This document shows positions 51,171 to 60,939 of a stretch of DNA of 64,000 nucleotides, piece by piece. The DNA lies in NCBI GenBank assembly GCA_028284605.1, contig JANQRL010000007.1:22037-86036 (forward strand), read 5' to 3'. This DNA is from Paracoccaceae bacterium. GTDB lineage: Bacteria; Pseudomonadota; Alphaproteobacteria; Rhodobacterales; Rhodobacteraceae. Position numbers and translations under genes: made by a program. How positions within the stretch are numbered: position 1 is the stretch's first letter; each line of letters begins with the position of its first letter. The notes beneath the pieces are model-generated. The model saw nothing but the letters and a program-made list of their open reading frames with translations. It made no database searches and was not told where the DNA came from.

Positions 51171-52682
51171 TCAGTTCGTTTCGCAGGTCCAGGCCGCCGG
51201 GTCGCGCCAATCGCCCTCGCCGCTGAACCTGGCCTCGGCGGGATAGGCGCAGACCGGCCGCGCCCATTCTGCCTCGCCCTCCACCGTCTTGGTCGTCATC
51301 AGGCTCTCGGGTGCGGTGCCGTCCTCAACCCAGGCTTCCAGCGCCGTCAGCGGGTCGAAGCCCGATTGGTCGATCCCCGGCCCGCTGCCGAGGATGCCGC
51401 AATGGTCCATACCCGGGATCATGAAGAGCCGGGCGAAGTCCTGCGTCGCCTCGACGCCGCCATTCTTCGCAGAGAGCGCGTCGTAGTAGTCCACGGTCTT
51501 GCCCGGGAAGACGATGGCATCGGCCCAGCCATGCCACATCAGGAGCTTGCCGCCCGCGTCCCGGAAGGCGGAGATGTCGGGATCGTCGGAATTGTAGACC
51601 GCCGCCCGGTCCGCGAGCCGCGCCGGATCGGTGTCGAAGTCGAACGCCATCGCGGTGTAGCCGGCATCCGGGTCCTCGGCAAAAGCCATGTAGCGCAGGA
51701 AGTTGATCCCGAAGCCCGGCACCAGTGCGCCGCCGCCGCCCTCGAACCCGGTCAGCCAGAGACCCCAGAACGCCTCCGACCCGACCGGCACGCCACCGGG
51801 ATAGAGGTCCTCGCCGGCGGAGTTCCGGGCGCTGTCATACCACGCCTCCAGCACAGCGATCTTCTCCGGCGCGAGATCGAGCGTCGCGGGATCGAAACTG
51901 CACTGGTTCGGGTTCGACACCATGCCGTCCTCGACCCCGTCGAGCCCGTCGCAGGCCGCGGTGACTGCATCCCGCACCACCGGCGCGTCTTCCGGCGTCA
52001 GGATGCGCGAGCCGTCCTCAGCCGTATTGGCCTGCACGATCCAGGCAAAGGCCGTGGCCACGAGACCGGTATAGTCGAGCGCCGGGGCCCCCGAGATGAT
52101 TCCGTCGAAATCGCCCGGCTGCCGCAGGGCCACCATATTGGCCATCCGCCCGCCGGTGGAGCAGCCGGCGAAATAGGAGCGCTCCGGCGCTCCTTCGTAA
52201 TAGGCTTCGATCACGCCCTTGGCGACGCGCGTGGTCTCCTGCACCGCGCGCCAGCCCCAATCGTCCTCGCCCACCGGGTTGTCCTTGCCCCAGCGCCCGT
52301 CGAGCGACGACGAGCCCCAGTTTCCGCCATCCATCGTCGCCGCCGCATAGCCCCGCGCCAGCCCGTAGTTCATCGCGTTGACGAAGCCCGCCGCGTCGCT
52401 GTTCAGCGCCCCGCAGAAGCCGCCGCAGCCGGCCATGTAGAACTTGCCGTTCCAGTCCTCGACCGGCATCCGGACCTCGAAATTGATCGCCGGCCGGACA
52501 TAGCCGAGCACCCGGCAATAGGCGGGCAGGGCATCCGTTGCCTCCACCACAGTGGCGCTCAGGAGGTTCGTCACCTCGAACTTCATATCCTCGATGGCGG
52601 CGCAGGCGGCCTCATCGGCCTGAGCCAGGCCGGCGCTCAGGGTCAGTCCCGCCGCAAGACCGATAACGTAACGCAGTTTCAT
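51171..52682 (-). CDS. Tannase/feruloyl esterase family protein
   Basis: Exported hydrolase of 503 residues with signal peptide MKLRYVIGLAAGLTLSAGLAQA. Tannase-family features are FYMAGCGGFCG, the nucleophile elbow YFAGCSTGGRMANMVAL with the neighbouring Cys, Asp in LLMWHGWADAIVFP and His in GMDHC. The Cys beside Ser and the Cys after His form the disulfide typical of the family. It lies between the permease and binding-protein genes of a purine-type importer, an unexpected place. Confidence 0.9.
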   Translation of the reverse strand: MKLRYVIGLAAGLTLSAGLAQADEAACAAIEDMKFEVTNLLSATVVEATDALPAYCRVLGYVRPAINFEVRMPVEDWNGKFYMAGCGGFCGALNSDAAGFVNAMNYGLARGYAAATMDGGNWGSSSLDGRWGKDNPVGEDDWGWRAVQETTRVAKGVIEAYYEGAPERSYFAGCSTGGRMANMVALRQPGDFDGIISGAPALDYTGLVATAFAWIVQANTAEDGSRILTPEDAPVVRDAVTAACDGLDGVEDGMVSNPNQCSFDPATLDLAPEKIAVLEAWYDSARNSAGEDLYPGGVPVGSEAFWGLWLTGFEGGGGALVPGFGINFLRYMAFAEDPDAGYTAMAFDFDTDPARLADRAAVYNSDDPDISAFRDAGGKLLMWHGWADAIVFPGKTVDYYDALSAKNGGVEATQDFARLFMIPGMDHCGILGSGPGIDQSGFDPLTALEAWVEDGTAPESLMTTKTVEGEAEWARPVCAYPAEARFSGEGDWRDPAAWTCETN

Positions 52683-52752
52683 ACTCTCCTCCCAGGACGA
52701 TGCAGCTTCCCCGGCATCATCCTAGAAAGCCCCTTTCCGCCGCGCAACGCGG

Positions 52753-53670
52753 TCATCCCGAGGCATGGAACGGTTTGCCGAGCGAGCCCGGCGCCCGGCC
52801 GACGGAGATGATAACCAGAACCAGGATCGTCGCCAGATAGGGCGACATGGAGAGGATCTCGACGGGCACCTTGATCCCGGCTGCCTGCAAGTTGAGCTGC
52901 AACACGGCCACCCCGCCGAAAAGGTAGGCGCCGAGGACAAGCCGCCAGGGCCGCCAGCTCGCGAAGACCACGATGGCGAGCGCGATCCAGCCGGCGCCGG
53001 CGGTCATGCCTTCGGTCCATTGCGGGACGCGCACGAGGCTCAGATAGCCGCCGCCGAGCCCCGCGCAGGCGCCGCCGAACATGATCGCCAGCATCCGAAC
53101 CCGGATCACATGGTAGCCCAGCGCATGGGCCGCATCGTGGTTCTCCCCGACCGCGCGCAGGATCAGCCCAAAGCGGCTGAACTTGAGGAACGCCCAGACC
53201 CCGGCGACGAGGAGCAGTGAGGCGTAGACGATGATGTCCTGGGCAAAGAGGATCGGGCCGACGACGGGCAGATCGCTCAAGGGCCCGAGATCGACGGGCG
53301 AAAGCGTCGGCGACTTCACCCCGACATAGCCCTGGCCCAGAAGCGCGCTCAGCCCCAAGCCGAAGAGCGTCAGCGCCAGCCCGGTCGCGACCTGATTTGA
53401 GAGCAAAAACTGCGTCAGCACCCCGAACAACACTGAGAGCAGAGCCCCGCCCAAAGCCGCCCCGACAAAGCCCAAGAGCGGCGACCCGGTGGTCACGGCC
53501 ACGATGAACCCGCAGACCGCCCCGGTGATCATCATCCCCTCGACGCCCAGGTTCAGGACGCCCGCGCGCTCCACCACCAACTCGCCCACCGCGGCCAGCA
53601 GGATCGGCGTCGCCGCCACCATCAGCGAGGCGACGAGGACGACGGGGTTGATCGCGGAGAGGTCCATCAC
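52753..53670 (-). CDS. BMP-type ABC transporter permease 2
   Basis: The protein has 305 residues and about 8-9 hydrophobic segments. Family features are GELVVERAGVLNLGVEGMM near the N terminus and LRAVGENHDAAHALGYHVIR (coupling loop). Partner of the permease upstream, which it overlaps by four bases. Inner membrane; imports the ligand captured by the BMP protein. Confidence 0.92.
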   Translation of the reverse strand: MMDLSAINPVVLVASLMVAATPILLAAVGELVVERAGVLNLGVEGMMITGAVCGFIVAVTTGSPLLGFVGAALGGALLSVLFGVLTQFLLSNQVATGLALTLFGLGLSALLGQGYVGVKSPTLSPVDLGPLSDLPVVGPILFAQDIIVYASLLLVAGVWAFLKFSRFGLILRAVGENHDAAHALGYHVIRVRMLAIMFGGACAGLGGGYLSLVRVPQWTEGMTAGAGWIALAIVVFASWRPWRLVLGAYLFGGVAVLQLNLQAAGIKVPVEILSMSPYLATILVLVIISVGRAPGSLGKPFHASG

Positions 53671-54752
53671 ACCACCTCCCGCCGTCCGATCCGGATGCGG
53701 TAGTTCGTCAGCACATCCACCGCGAGCAGGAAGAAGAGCAGCATCCCCTGAAAGAGCTGGATCGCCGCCGCCGGCAGGCCAAGCATCAGGGAGGCCACCT
53801 CGCCGCCCACGTATGTCAGCGCCATCAGCAACCCGGCGAGCAGGATGCCGATCGGGTTGAGCCGCCCGAGGAAGGCGACGATGATCGCGGTGAACCCGTA
53901 GCCCACATTGAAATCGATGCTGATCTGCGCCGCCGGGCCGGTGACTTCGAAGAGCCCCGCCATCCCCGCCAGCGCGCCGGAGACGCCGAGGCAGATCAGG
54001 ATCAGCCGCCCGGGATTGACCCCGGCAAAGGCCGCCGCGCGCGGGCTCTCCCCGGTCAGCCGGATGTGGAAGCCCAGCAGGTGCCGCGAGAGCAGGATGT
54101 AGCCGAGGATCACCACGATGAAGGCCGTGGCGACGCCCAGATGCATCCCCGTCCCGGCGATCACCTCCGGGTTTGCCGTCCCGGCATGCTGCGCCAGATT
54201 ACGCGAGCCGGGAAAGCCCATCCCCTCGGGGTTCCTGAGCGCCCCGAGAGCCATCGAGGCCAGGAGTTGCTCGGCCACATAGACCAGCATCAGCGAAACG
54301 AGGATTTCGTTGGTGCCGAACCGCACCTTCAGGAGCCCCGGGATCATCGCCCAGAGGAACCCGCCCAGGGCGCCCGCGACGATCATCAGGGGATAGATCA
54401 GCCACCAGGCTTCCGACGGATAGAAGGCCAGCCCCACCGCCGCGCCGCAGATCGCGCCGAGGATGTACTGCCCCTCCGCCCCGATATTCCAGATGCCCGC
54501 CCGAAACCCGAGCGCCAGACCCACTGCGATCAGGATCAGCGGCCCGCCCTTCACCAGAAGCTGGGGCCGCGAAAAACTGGCGAACTGGCCGAAGAGCGGG
54601 TCCCAGAAGATCGTGCGGATCGCCTCCACCGGGTCATTGCCCAGCGCCGCGAAGAGCAGCCCGCCGAAGACCATCGTCAGGAGCACCGCCAGCACCGGCG
54701 CCGCGGCGTTCCAGATGCCGGAGGGCTGCGGACGTTTCTCCAGCCGGATCAC
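53667..54752 (-). CDS. BMP-type ABC transporter permease 1
   Basis: The protein has 361 residues and about 9-10 hydrophobic segments. Typical stretches are LGFRAGIWNIGAEGQYILGA and IRLTGESPRAAAFAGVNPGR (coupling loop). It overlaps the ATPase stop and the next permease start by four bases each, so the three subunits are translationally coupled. Confidence 0.92.
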   Translation of the reverse strand: MIRLEKRPQPSGIWNAAAPVLAVLLTMVFGGLLFAALGNDPVEAIRTIFWDPLFGQFASFSRPQLLVKGGPLILIAVGLALGFRAGIWNIGAEGQYILGAICGAAVGLAFYPSEAWWLIYPLMIVAGALGGFLWAMIPGLLKVRFGTNEILVSLMLVYVAEQLLASMALGALRNPEGMGFPGSRNLAQHAGTANPEVIAGTGMHLGVATAFIVVILGYILLSRHLLGFHIRLTGESPRAAAFAGVNPGRLILICLGVSGALAGMAGLFEVTGPAAQISIDFNVGYGFTAIIVAFLGRLNPIGILLAGLLMALTYVGGEVASLMLGLPAAAIQLFQGMLLFFLLAVDVLTNYRIRIGRREVV

Positions 54753-56287
54753 GCGCCTGCCTCCGCATGGTCGAGATGGGCGACATCCATGTCATGGGCG
54801 CCGCCGAGCATCAGCCCGATCTCGTCGACCGTCAGCCCCGCCGCGGGTCGGGGCGCCGAAAGCCGCCCTTCGTTCAGCGCCGCGAACCGGTCGGAGATTT
54901 CCATCAGCTCATCGAGGTCCTGACTGATTACGATCACCGCCGCGTCCTTCGACGCCAGATCGAGGATCGCCTGACGGATCGCCGCCGCAGCGGAGGCATC
55001 CACGCCCCAGGTCGGCTGGTTGACGACGAAGACCTCCGGGTCCTGGAGGATTTCCCGCCCGATCACGAATTTCTGGAGGTTTCCGCCCGAGAGCGAGCGC
55101 GCCGCGTTCTCCGGCCCCGGGGTGCGCACGTCGAACCCGGCGATGACCTCCTTGGCGTAGGTTCTTGCCTGCCCCCAGCGGACGAAGCCGCGGGCCAGCA
55201 TGGCCTTACGCACCGCGGCCGAGAGGACGGCATTCTCCGTCAGGCTCATATCCGGCGCCGCGGCGTGGCCCATCCTCTCCTCCGGCGCCGCCAGGACCCC
55301 CAGCCGCCGCCGTGCATTGGGCCTGACTCGCCCGATATCGCGCCCTTCCATCTCGATCATGCCCGGGCGGACGAGGATTTCCCCCGAGAGTGCACCGAGC
55401 AGTTCGTCCTGCCCGTTCCCGGCGACGCCGCCGACGCCCAGCACCTCGCCGCGATGCACGTCCAGATTGATGTCCTTGAGCGCCGTCCCGAAAGCGCGGG
55501 GCGAGGGCGCGGAAAGACCGGAGAGCCGCAGGACCGTCTCTCCCGGCGGCGCCGGATGGCGTTCGGGCACGTGCAGGCTGCCGCCGACCATCATCTCCGC
55601 CATCTCCCGCGCCGAGGTCTCTTTCGGCACGCAGGAGCCGACGACCTTGCCGAGCCGCAGGATCGTGGCCGCGTCGCACAGCGTCCGGATTTCTTCAAGC
55701 TTATGAGAGATATAGAGGATCGCCGTTCCCTCGGCGGAAAGCTGGCGCAGGGTGTCGAAGAGGATCGCGACCTCCTGCGGGGTGAGCACGGATGTCGGCT
55801 CGTCCATGATCAGCAGGCGGGGGTCCTGAAGCAGGCAGCGGATGATCTCCACCCGCTGCCGCTCTCCGGCGGAGAGATCGCCGACAACACGGGCCGGGTC
55901 GAGCGGCAGGCCGTAGGTCTCGCTCACCTCGCGGATCCGCCGGGCGAGATCGCGCGGCTTCGGAGGGTCCTCCATGCCCAGCGCGATGTTCTCCGCCACG
56001 GAAAGCGCGTCAAAGAGCGAGAAGTGCTGGAACACCATGGCGACGCCGGCGATCCGGGCGGCGCGGGGCTCGGCGGGCTCGAAGGGCGCGCCCATCAGGG
56101 TCATCCGCCCGGCATCGGGCTTAACCAGACCGTAGATCGTCTTGACCAGGGTCGATTTGCCGGCGCCGTTCTCGCCGAGGAGCGCATGGACCTCGCCGGG
56201 CTTGATGCTGAAGGAGACGTTTTCGTTTGCCACCACGCCCGGATAGGCTTTCGTCAGCCCTTCGATGCCCAGCAGCGTCTCCGTCAT
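54749..56287 (-). CDS. BMP-type ABC transporter ATP-binding protein (two nucleotide-binding domains)
   Basis: The protein has 512 residues. The N-terminal domain is canonical (Walker A LLGENGAGKST, signature LSAGERQRVEI, Walker B LLIMDEPTSVLTP). The C-terminal domain has a degenerate Walker A (GVAGNGQDELL) and signature LSGGNLQKFVIGREI, as usual for RbsA/NupO-type fused ATPases. ATG 56287 overlaps the xdhC stop; the longer frame upstream reads through xdhC in another phase. Confidence 0.93.
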   Translation of the reverse strand: MTETLLGIEGLTKAYPGVVANENVSFSIKPGEVHALLGENGAGKSTLVKTIYGLVKPDAGRMTLMGAPFEPAEPRAARIAGVAMVFQHFSLFDALSVAENIALGMEDPPKPRDLARRIREVSETYGLPLDPARVVGDLSAGERQRVEIIRCLLQDPRLLIMDEPTSVLTPQEVAILFDTLRQLSAEGTAILYISHKLEEIRTLCDAATILRLGKVVGSCVPKETSAREMAEMMVGGSLHVPERHPAPPGETVLRLSGLSAPSPRAFGTALKDINLDVHRGEVLGVGGVAGNGQDELLGALSGEILVRPGMIEMEGRDIGRVRPNARRRLGVLAAPEERMGHAAAPDMSLTENAVLSAAVRKAMLARGFVRWGQARTYAKEVIAGFDVRTPGPENAARSLSGGNLQKFVIGREILQDPEVFVVNQPTWGVDASAAAAIRQAILDLASKDAAVIVISQDLDELMEISDRFAALNEGRLSAPRPAAGLTVDEIGLMLGGAHDMDVAHLDHAEAGA

Positions 56288-57027
56288 CCGGCCCGTGCCC
56301 CCCGCCGTTCCGCCCCCCTCAGTAGCCCGGCGGCGACGCCCACGGCAATGGCCTGGGGGTGCTTGCCGAGAGCCGGATCGCCGATCGGGCAGGCAATGCG
56401 CGAAATCTGGGCGTTCGAATGGCCCAGCGCTGCAAGGCGTTTGCGGAACCGCGCCCATTTCGTCGCCGACCCGATCAACCCGGCACTGGCGAAACCGTGG
56501 CTGAGCAGCGCGTGGCAAAGGGCAAGGTCGATGTCGTGGGAATAGGTCAGGATCAGGTGATGCGCCGCGGCGGGGGCGTGGCGAACGAGCCGGTCCGGCT
56601 CAACCGCCACGAGACGCCGGGCGTGGCCGTCATGCTCCGCCGGAAACCGGTCCTCGGACGTGTCGATCCAGGTCAGCGCGTAATCGGGCAATGGCCCGAG
56701 CACGCCGACGAGCGCCCGGCCCACATGGCCCGCCCCCCAGATCCAGAGCGGCGCGCCGGTCTCCTCATAGGGCGTCTCGGGGTCGATGGCCTCGAAGAGC
56801 AGTGTCACCGACCCGCCGCAGCATTGCCCGAGCGACGGCCCGAGCGGCATTGTGCGTTCGGCGCGCCGGGCGCCGTTCTCCAGCATCTCCCGCGCGTGCT
56901 TCATCGCCTGCCATTCCAGGGCCCCACCGCCGATGGTGCCCCAGATGCCGTCGGCGCTGACCCGCATCTCCGTCCCGGCCTCGCGCGGCACCGACCCGGC
57001 GGTCCTTAGGATCGTGACGCGGATCAC
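56284..57027 (-). CDS. xdhC: Xanthine dehydrogenase accessory protein XdhC
   Basis: Binds the molybdenum cofactor, supports its sulfuration and inserts it into XdhB. The protein has 247 residues with the conserved TILRTAGSVPREAGTEMRV, GTIGGGALEW, GQCCGGSV (conserved Cys pair) and Rossmann-like WGAGHVGRAL, ending with GLIGSATKWARFRKRL. It overlaps xdhB upstream and the ABC ATPase downstream by four bases. Confidence 0.94.
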   Translation of the reverse strand: MIRVTILRTAGSVPREAGTEMRVSADGIWGTIGGGALEWQAMKHAREMLENGARRAERTMPLGPSLGQCCGGSVTLLFEAIDPETPYEETGAPLWIWGAGHVGRALVGVLGPLPDYALTWIDTSEDRFPAEHDGHARRLVAVEPDRLVRHAPAAAHHLILTYSHDIDLALCHALLSHGFASAGLIGSATKWARFRKRLAALGHSNAQISRIACPIGDPALGKHPQAIAVGVAAGLLRGAERRGARAG

Positions 57028-59453
57028 CCCCGCGCCCTTTCCACCGCCGCGAGCACCGCCTCTGCCGTCGCCGGGGCCTGCAAGTCGGGATAGGCCGGCC
57101 CGCAGGCGGCACAGGCATCGGACAGGGCCAGCCAGGCGGAAATGCCGAGCATTAGGGGCGGTTCGCCGACGGCCTTGGAGCGGTAGATCGTCTCGGCGCG
57201 GTTCTCGCCGTCCCAGAGCGTGACGTTGAAGATATCGGGCCGGTCGGAACAGGCCGGGATTTTGTAGGTCGACGGCGCATGGGTCCTGAGGCGCCCTTCG
57301 TCGTCCCAGACCAGCTCTTCCGTCGTGAGCCAGCCCGCGCCCTGTACATAGCCGCCCTCGATCTGGCCGATATCAATGGCCGGGTTCAGCGAGGCGCCGC
57401 AATCGTGCAGGATATCCGCGCGCAGAATGCGGTTCTCCCCGGTCAGCGTGTCGATGACAACCTCGGTCACCGCCGCGCCATAGGCGAAGTAAAAGAACGG
57501 CCGCCCGTGGCCCCGAATGCGGTCCCACTCCAAGTCGGGCGTCTTGTAGAACCCTGTGGCGGAGAGGCTGACCCGGTTCTGGTAGGTCAGCGCAGCGGCC
57601 TCGGCGAAAGTCATCCGCGTCTCGCCCACCTCCACCTGGCCGTCCGCGAAACGGACCTGATCGGGCCGCGCCTGGTGCAGCGTGGCGAGGCATTCCGCCA
57701 TCCGGTCGCGGATCGTGTCGCAGGCCGCCTTGACCGCCATGCCATTGAGGTCCGAGCCGGAGGAGGCCGCCGTGGCCGAGGTGTTCGGTACCTTCGCGGT
57801 GTCGGTCGCGGTGATCTTCACCGCGTCGAGGGGGATGCCGAACCGGGACGCGGCGACCTGTGCCACCTTCTGAAACAGGCCCTGGCCCATCTCGGTGCCG
57901 CCATGGTTCAGATGCACCGAGCCGTCCTGGTAGACATGGACCAGCGCCCCGGCCTGATTCAGAAAGGTCAGGGTGAAGGAAATCCCGAACTTCACGGGCG
58001 AGAACGCAATGCCTTTCTTCAGGATCGGGCTCGCAGCGTTCCATTCCGCTACCGCCGCCTTGCGGGCCGCATAACCGCTGTCGGCCAGCAGCCTGTCGGT
58101 CATCTCATGAAGGACGAAATCGGTGACCTCCATCCCGTAGGGCGTCGTATTCCGGTCCGCTGCCGCCCCCGGCGAATGAGCGCCGCCGAACCGGACCGCC
58201 GCGCCGGTACCCGACTCCGACCGATGCGCGGTGCCCGGCTTCTTCATTTGGCCGGAAATACTCCCGGGGGGAGTCGCGCTTGAGCGACGGGGGGCGGGCA
58301 GCCCACCTTCCGCTGCATCGTAGTAGTTCAGCCGCCGGACCTCCGCTCCGTCGCGGCCGACGGCATGGGCAATCTCGTCCATGACCCGCTCGATCCCGAC
58401 CATCCCCTGGGGGCCGCCGAAGCCCCGGAACGCCGTGGCGGACTGGGTGTTCGTCTTCAGCCGATGCGAGGTGATCCGCACATCCGGCAGGAAATAGGCG
58501 TTGTCGGCATGGAGCATCGCCCGGTCCGCGACGGGCAGCGAGAGGTCCTGGGCCCAGCCGCAGCGGGCGTACTGGGTGAAGTCCAGCGCCAGCACCCGGC
58601 CCGCGTCGTCGAACCCGACGTCATAATCGATGCGAAAATCGTGGCGCTTGCCGGTGATCGTCATGTCGTCGTCGCGGTCGTAGCGCATCTTGCAGGGCCG
58701 CCCGGTCAGACGAGCGGCGACGGCGCAGGCCACTGCAAGGGCGTTGCCCTGGCTCTCCTTGCCGCCGAAGCCGCCGCCCATGCGCCGGGTCTCGACGCGA
58801 ACGGCATGCATGGGCCGGCCGATGGCATCGGCCACCTTGTGCTGGATTTCGGTGGGATGCTGGGTGGAGGAATGGACGATCATGTCGCCGCCCTCCTGCG
58901 GCAAGGCAAGTGCCGCCTGTCCCTCCAGATAGAAATGCTCCTGCCCGCCGATCTCCACGCTGCCCCTGAGCCGGCGCGGCGCGGTGGCCAGCGCCGTGGC
59001 GGCATCGCCCCGGGACCAGATGCGCGGCCCGTCCTCAAAATGACTGTTCGCGGCGATGGCCTCGTCAATGGTCAGGATCGGGGGTTCAGCGGCAATTTCC
59101 ACCCTGCCTTTCCGCGCTGCCGCCCGGGCGGCCAAATGGCTCTCGGCGACTACCGCAAAGAGCGGCTGGCCGAGATAGTTCACGGTTCCCTCCGCCAAGA
59201 GCGGTTCGTCATGGATCGAGGGCGAGACGTCGTTGGCAAAGGGCAGATCGGCGGCGGTCAGCACCGCGACCACGCCGGGGCTTTGCCGCACCTCCGCCAG
59301 GTCCATCGCCGTGATCTCGCCCCGCGCCACCTCGCTGATCCCAAAGGCCAGATGCAGGCAGCCAGCGGGGACAGGGATGTCGTCGACATAGCGCGCGGTT
59401 CCGGTGACATGGAGCCGGGCGGCGTCGTGGGGCAGGGAACTGGCGACGCTCAC
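57024..59453 (-). CDS. xdhB: Xanthine dehydrogenase molybdopterin-binding subunit, with in-frame repeat insertion
   Basis: Large subunit (809 residues) oxidising hypoxanthine/xanthine. The GTG start 59453 overlaps the xdhA stop (GTGA). Active-site features are intact: [46 protein letters not shown] and the catalytic Glu in [10 protein letters not shown]. Between RRLNYYDAA (about residue 380) and [10 protein letters not shown] (about 433) lies a ~50-residue Ala/Gly/Pro/Ser-rich stretch that I do not recall from homologues; its first part is encoded by an intergenic-type repeat (58239-58306). Without it the length would fit the usual ~760. Confidence 0.93.
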   Translation of the reverse strand: MSVASSLPHDAARLHVTGTARYVDDIPVPAGCLHLAFGISEVARGEITAMDLAEVRQSPGVVAVLTAADLPFANDVSPSIHDEPLLAEGTVNYLGQPLFAVVAESHLAARAAARKGRVEIAAEPPILTIDEAIAANSHFEDGPRIWSRGDAATALATAPRRLRGSVEIGGQEHFYLEGQAALALPQEGGDMIVHSSTQHPTEIQHKVADAIGRPMHAVRVETRRMGGGFGGKESQGNALAVACAVAARLTGRPCKMRYDRDDDMTITGKRHDFRIDYDVGFDDAGRVLALDFTQYARCGWAQDLSLPVADRAMLHADNAYFLPDVRITSHRLKTNTQSATAFRGFGGPQGMVGIERVMDEIAHAVGRDGAEVRRLNYYDAAEGGLPAPRRSSATPPGSISGQMKKPGTAHRSESGTGAAVRFGGAHSPGAAADRNTTPYGMEVTDFVLHEMTDRLLADSGYAARKAAVAEWNAASPILKKGIAFSPVKFGISFTLTFLNQAGALVHVYQDGSVHLNHGGTEMGQGLFQKVAQVAASRFGIPLDAVKITATDTAKVPNTSATAASSGSDLNGMAVKAACDTIRDRMAECLATLHQARPDQVRFADGQVEVGETRMTFAEAAALTYQNRVSLSATGFYKTPDLEWDRIRGHGRPFFYFAYGAAVTEVVIDTLTGENRILRADILHDCGASLNPAIDIGQIEGGYVQGAGWLTTEELVWDDEGRLRTHAPSTYKIPACSDRPDIFNVTLWDGENRAETIYRSKAVGEPPLMLGISAWLALSDACAACGPAYPDLQAPATAEAVLAAVERARG
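58239..58306 (-). repeat. Rhodobacterales-type intergenic repeat, copy 2, inside xdhB
   Basis: On the minus strand the segment contains GGGCTGCCCGCC, the hairpin GTCGCTCAAGCGCGAC and then the core ending AGTATTTCCGGCCAAATGAAG. The 37-39 base core (58239-58277) matches 37671-37707 with only a few differences. It is read through in frame as about 23 residues ([20 protein letters not shown] and flanks) without a stop codon. Confidence 0.8.
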
Positions 59454-60817
59454 GGGCCCACCTCCAGCACGTCCACGGCCGCGCCGGTCCTCTCGGCATG
59501 GTAGCGGCGCAGCATGTTTTGGGCAGTCGTCAGGCGGTACTCCGCGCTCGCTCGCATGTCGGTGAGCGGGGCGAAATCCTCGGCGAAGGCAGGAAGCGCG
59601 GCGTCCACGGCGGCGGCATCGAAAGGCCGGCCTTTCAACGCCGCCTCGACGGCCACGGCGCGCTTCGGAATGCCGGCCATGCCGCCGAAGGCGATCCGCG
59701 CCTCGGCCACCACGCCATCCCTCACCGTGAGGTTGAACGCGCCGCAAACGGCGGAGATGTCCTGATCGAACCGCTTCGAGAGCTTGTAGCAGCGCAGATC
59801 CGGCGCCTCGGCCGGAAAGCTCACCGCCTCCACAAACTCCCCCGGCCCCCGATCCTGTTTGCCGTAATCGAGGAAGAAGTCCTCCAGCGGCAGGTCCCGC
59901 CGCGCGTCCCCTTTTCGCAGATGGAGCACCGCGCCCAGCGCGATCAGCGGCGGCGGGTTGTCTCCGATGGGCGAGCCATTGGCGATGTTGCCGCCGATCG
60001 TCGCCGCCTGCCGCACCTGCTCGGACCCGTAGCGGCGGATCAGCTCGGCATAGGAGGGCAGCCGGTCGCGCACCGCCTCGTGGACCTCGACCATATTGGT
60101 CATCGCTCCCACGCGCAGCCAGCCGGCCTGCGCCTCGATCCCGCGCAGATCGGCGCAGCGGTTCAGGAAGCAGACCTCGCCCAGATCGCGCATCTGCTTG
60201 GTGACCCAAAGGCCCACATCCGTCGCCCCGGCGACGAGCGTGGCCTCGGGATGGGCGGCGTACCAGGCGGCCAGTTCATCGGCGCTTTCGGGTAGCGCGG
60301 GATCGCCGTTCGCCGCCGCGTGCGGCGGTTGGCGGTCCTGCATCCAGTCGGGCACCGGCGCCTCCGCCGCCGCTTCCGCCGCCCGCACGATGGGTGCGTA
60401 ACCCGTGCAGCGGCAGAGATTGCCGGCCAGCACATCGTCATGGTCGCGACGCCCGTTCAGATGCCCCACCGCCATCGAAACTACGAAACCCGGCGTGCAG
60501 AAGCCGCACTGGCTGCCGTGGTGGTCGACCATCGCCTCCTGCACCGGGTGGAGCGAACCGCCGGGTCCGGCGATCCCCTCCACTGTCCGCACCGCCTTGC
60601 CCTGAAGCTGCGGCAGAAACAGGATGCAGGCATTGAGCGCCCGTGCCCCCTGCTCATCGGTCACCATCACCGTGCAGGCGCCGCAATCACCCTCGTTGCA
60701 ACCTTCCTTGGTGCCGGTCAGCCCGCGCTCCTCGCGCAGCCAGTCGAGCAATGTGACCGTGGGGTCGGGAACGGGCACGTTGACGGTCTCTCCGTTCAGA
60801 AGAAACGCGATCTCCAT
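59450..60817 (-). CDS. xdhA: Xanthine dehydrogenase small subunit (2Fe-2S and FAD)
   Basis: Electron-transfer subunit of 455 residues. The plant-type 2Fe-2S cluster uses Cys40, Cys45 and Cys48 in [14 protein letters not shown] plus Cys64. The second cluster domain has [14 protein letters not shown] and [11 protein letters not shown]. The FAD domain follows from about 180 ([26 protein letters not shown]). It is the first gene of the minus-strand unit xdhA-xdhB-xdhC-importer. Confidence 0.95.
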   Translation of the reverse strand: MEIAFLLNGETVNVPVPDPTVTLLDWLREERGLTGTKEGCNEGDCGACTVMVTDEQGARALNACILFLPQLQGKAVRTVEGIAGPGGSLHPVQEAMVDHHGSQCGFCTPGFVVSMAVGHLNGRRDHDDVLAGNLCRCTGYAPIVRAAEAAAEAPVPDWMQDRQPPHAAANGDPALPESADELAAWYAAHPEATLVAGATDVGLWVTKQMRDLGEVCFLNRCADLRGIEAQAGWLRVGAMTNMVEVHEAVRDRLPSYAELIRRYGSEQVRQAATIGGNIANGSPIGDNPPPLIALGAVLHLRKGDARRDLPLEDFFLDYGKQDRGPGEFVEAVSFPAEAPDLRCYKLSKRFDQDISAVCGAFNLTVRDGVVAEARIAFGGMAGIPKRAVAVEAALKGRPFDAAAVDAALPAFAEDFAPLTDMRASAEYRLTTAQNMLRRYHAERTGAAVDVLEVGP

Positions 60818-60939
60818 GATCAGGCCCTGCCGCGATACCCTTGCCCCTTACCAGAGCCCCGCTCGATGCGGCGTAGAACGGGGCGGGCCGTCGGGCAAGG
60901 CTAAGCGAAAGTCGCGGGCCGTGTCCAGTACCCGCCGGA

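Noticed and set aside
59454..60209. 252-codon N-terminal extension of xdhB in the same frame
   Set aside because: This part overlaps xdhA in another phase and reads as Gly/Arg/Ala-rich sequence. The GTG at 59453 overlaps the xdhA stop and gives the expected XdhB N terminus.
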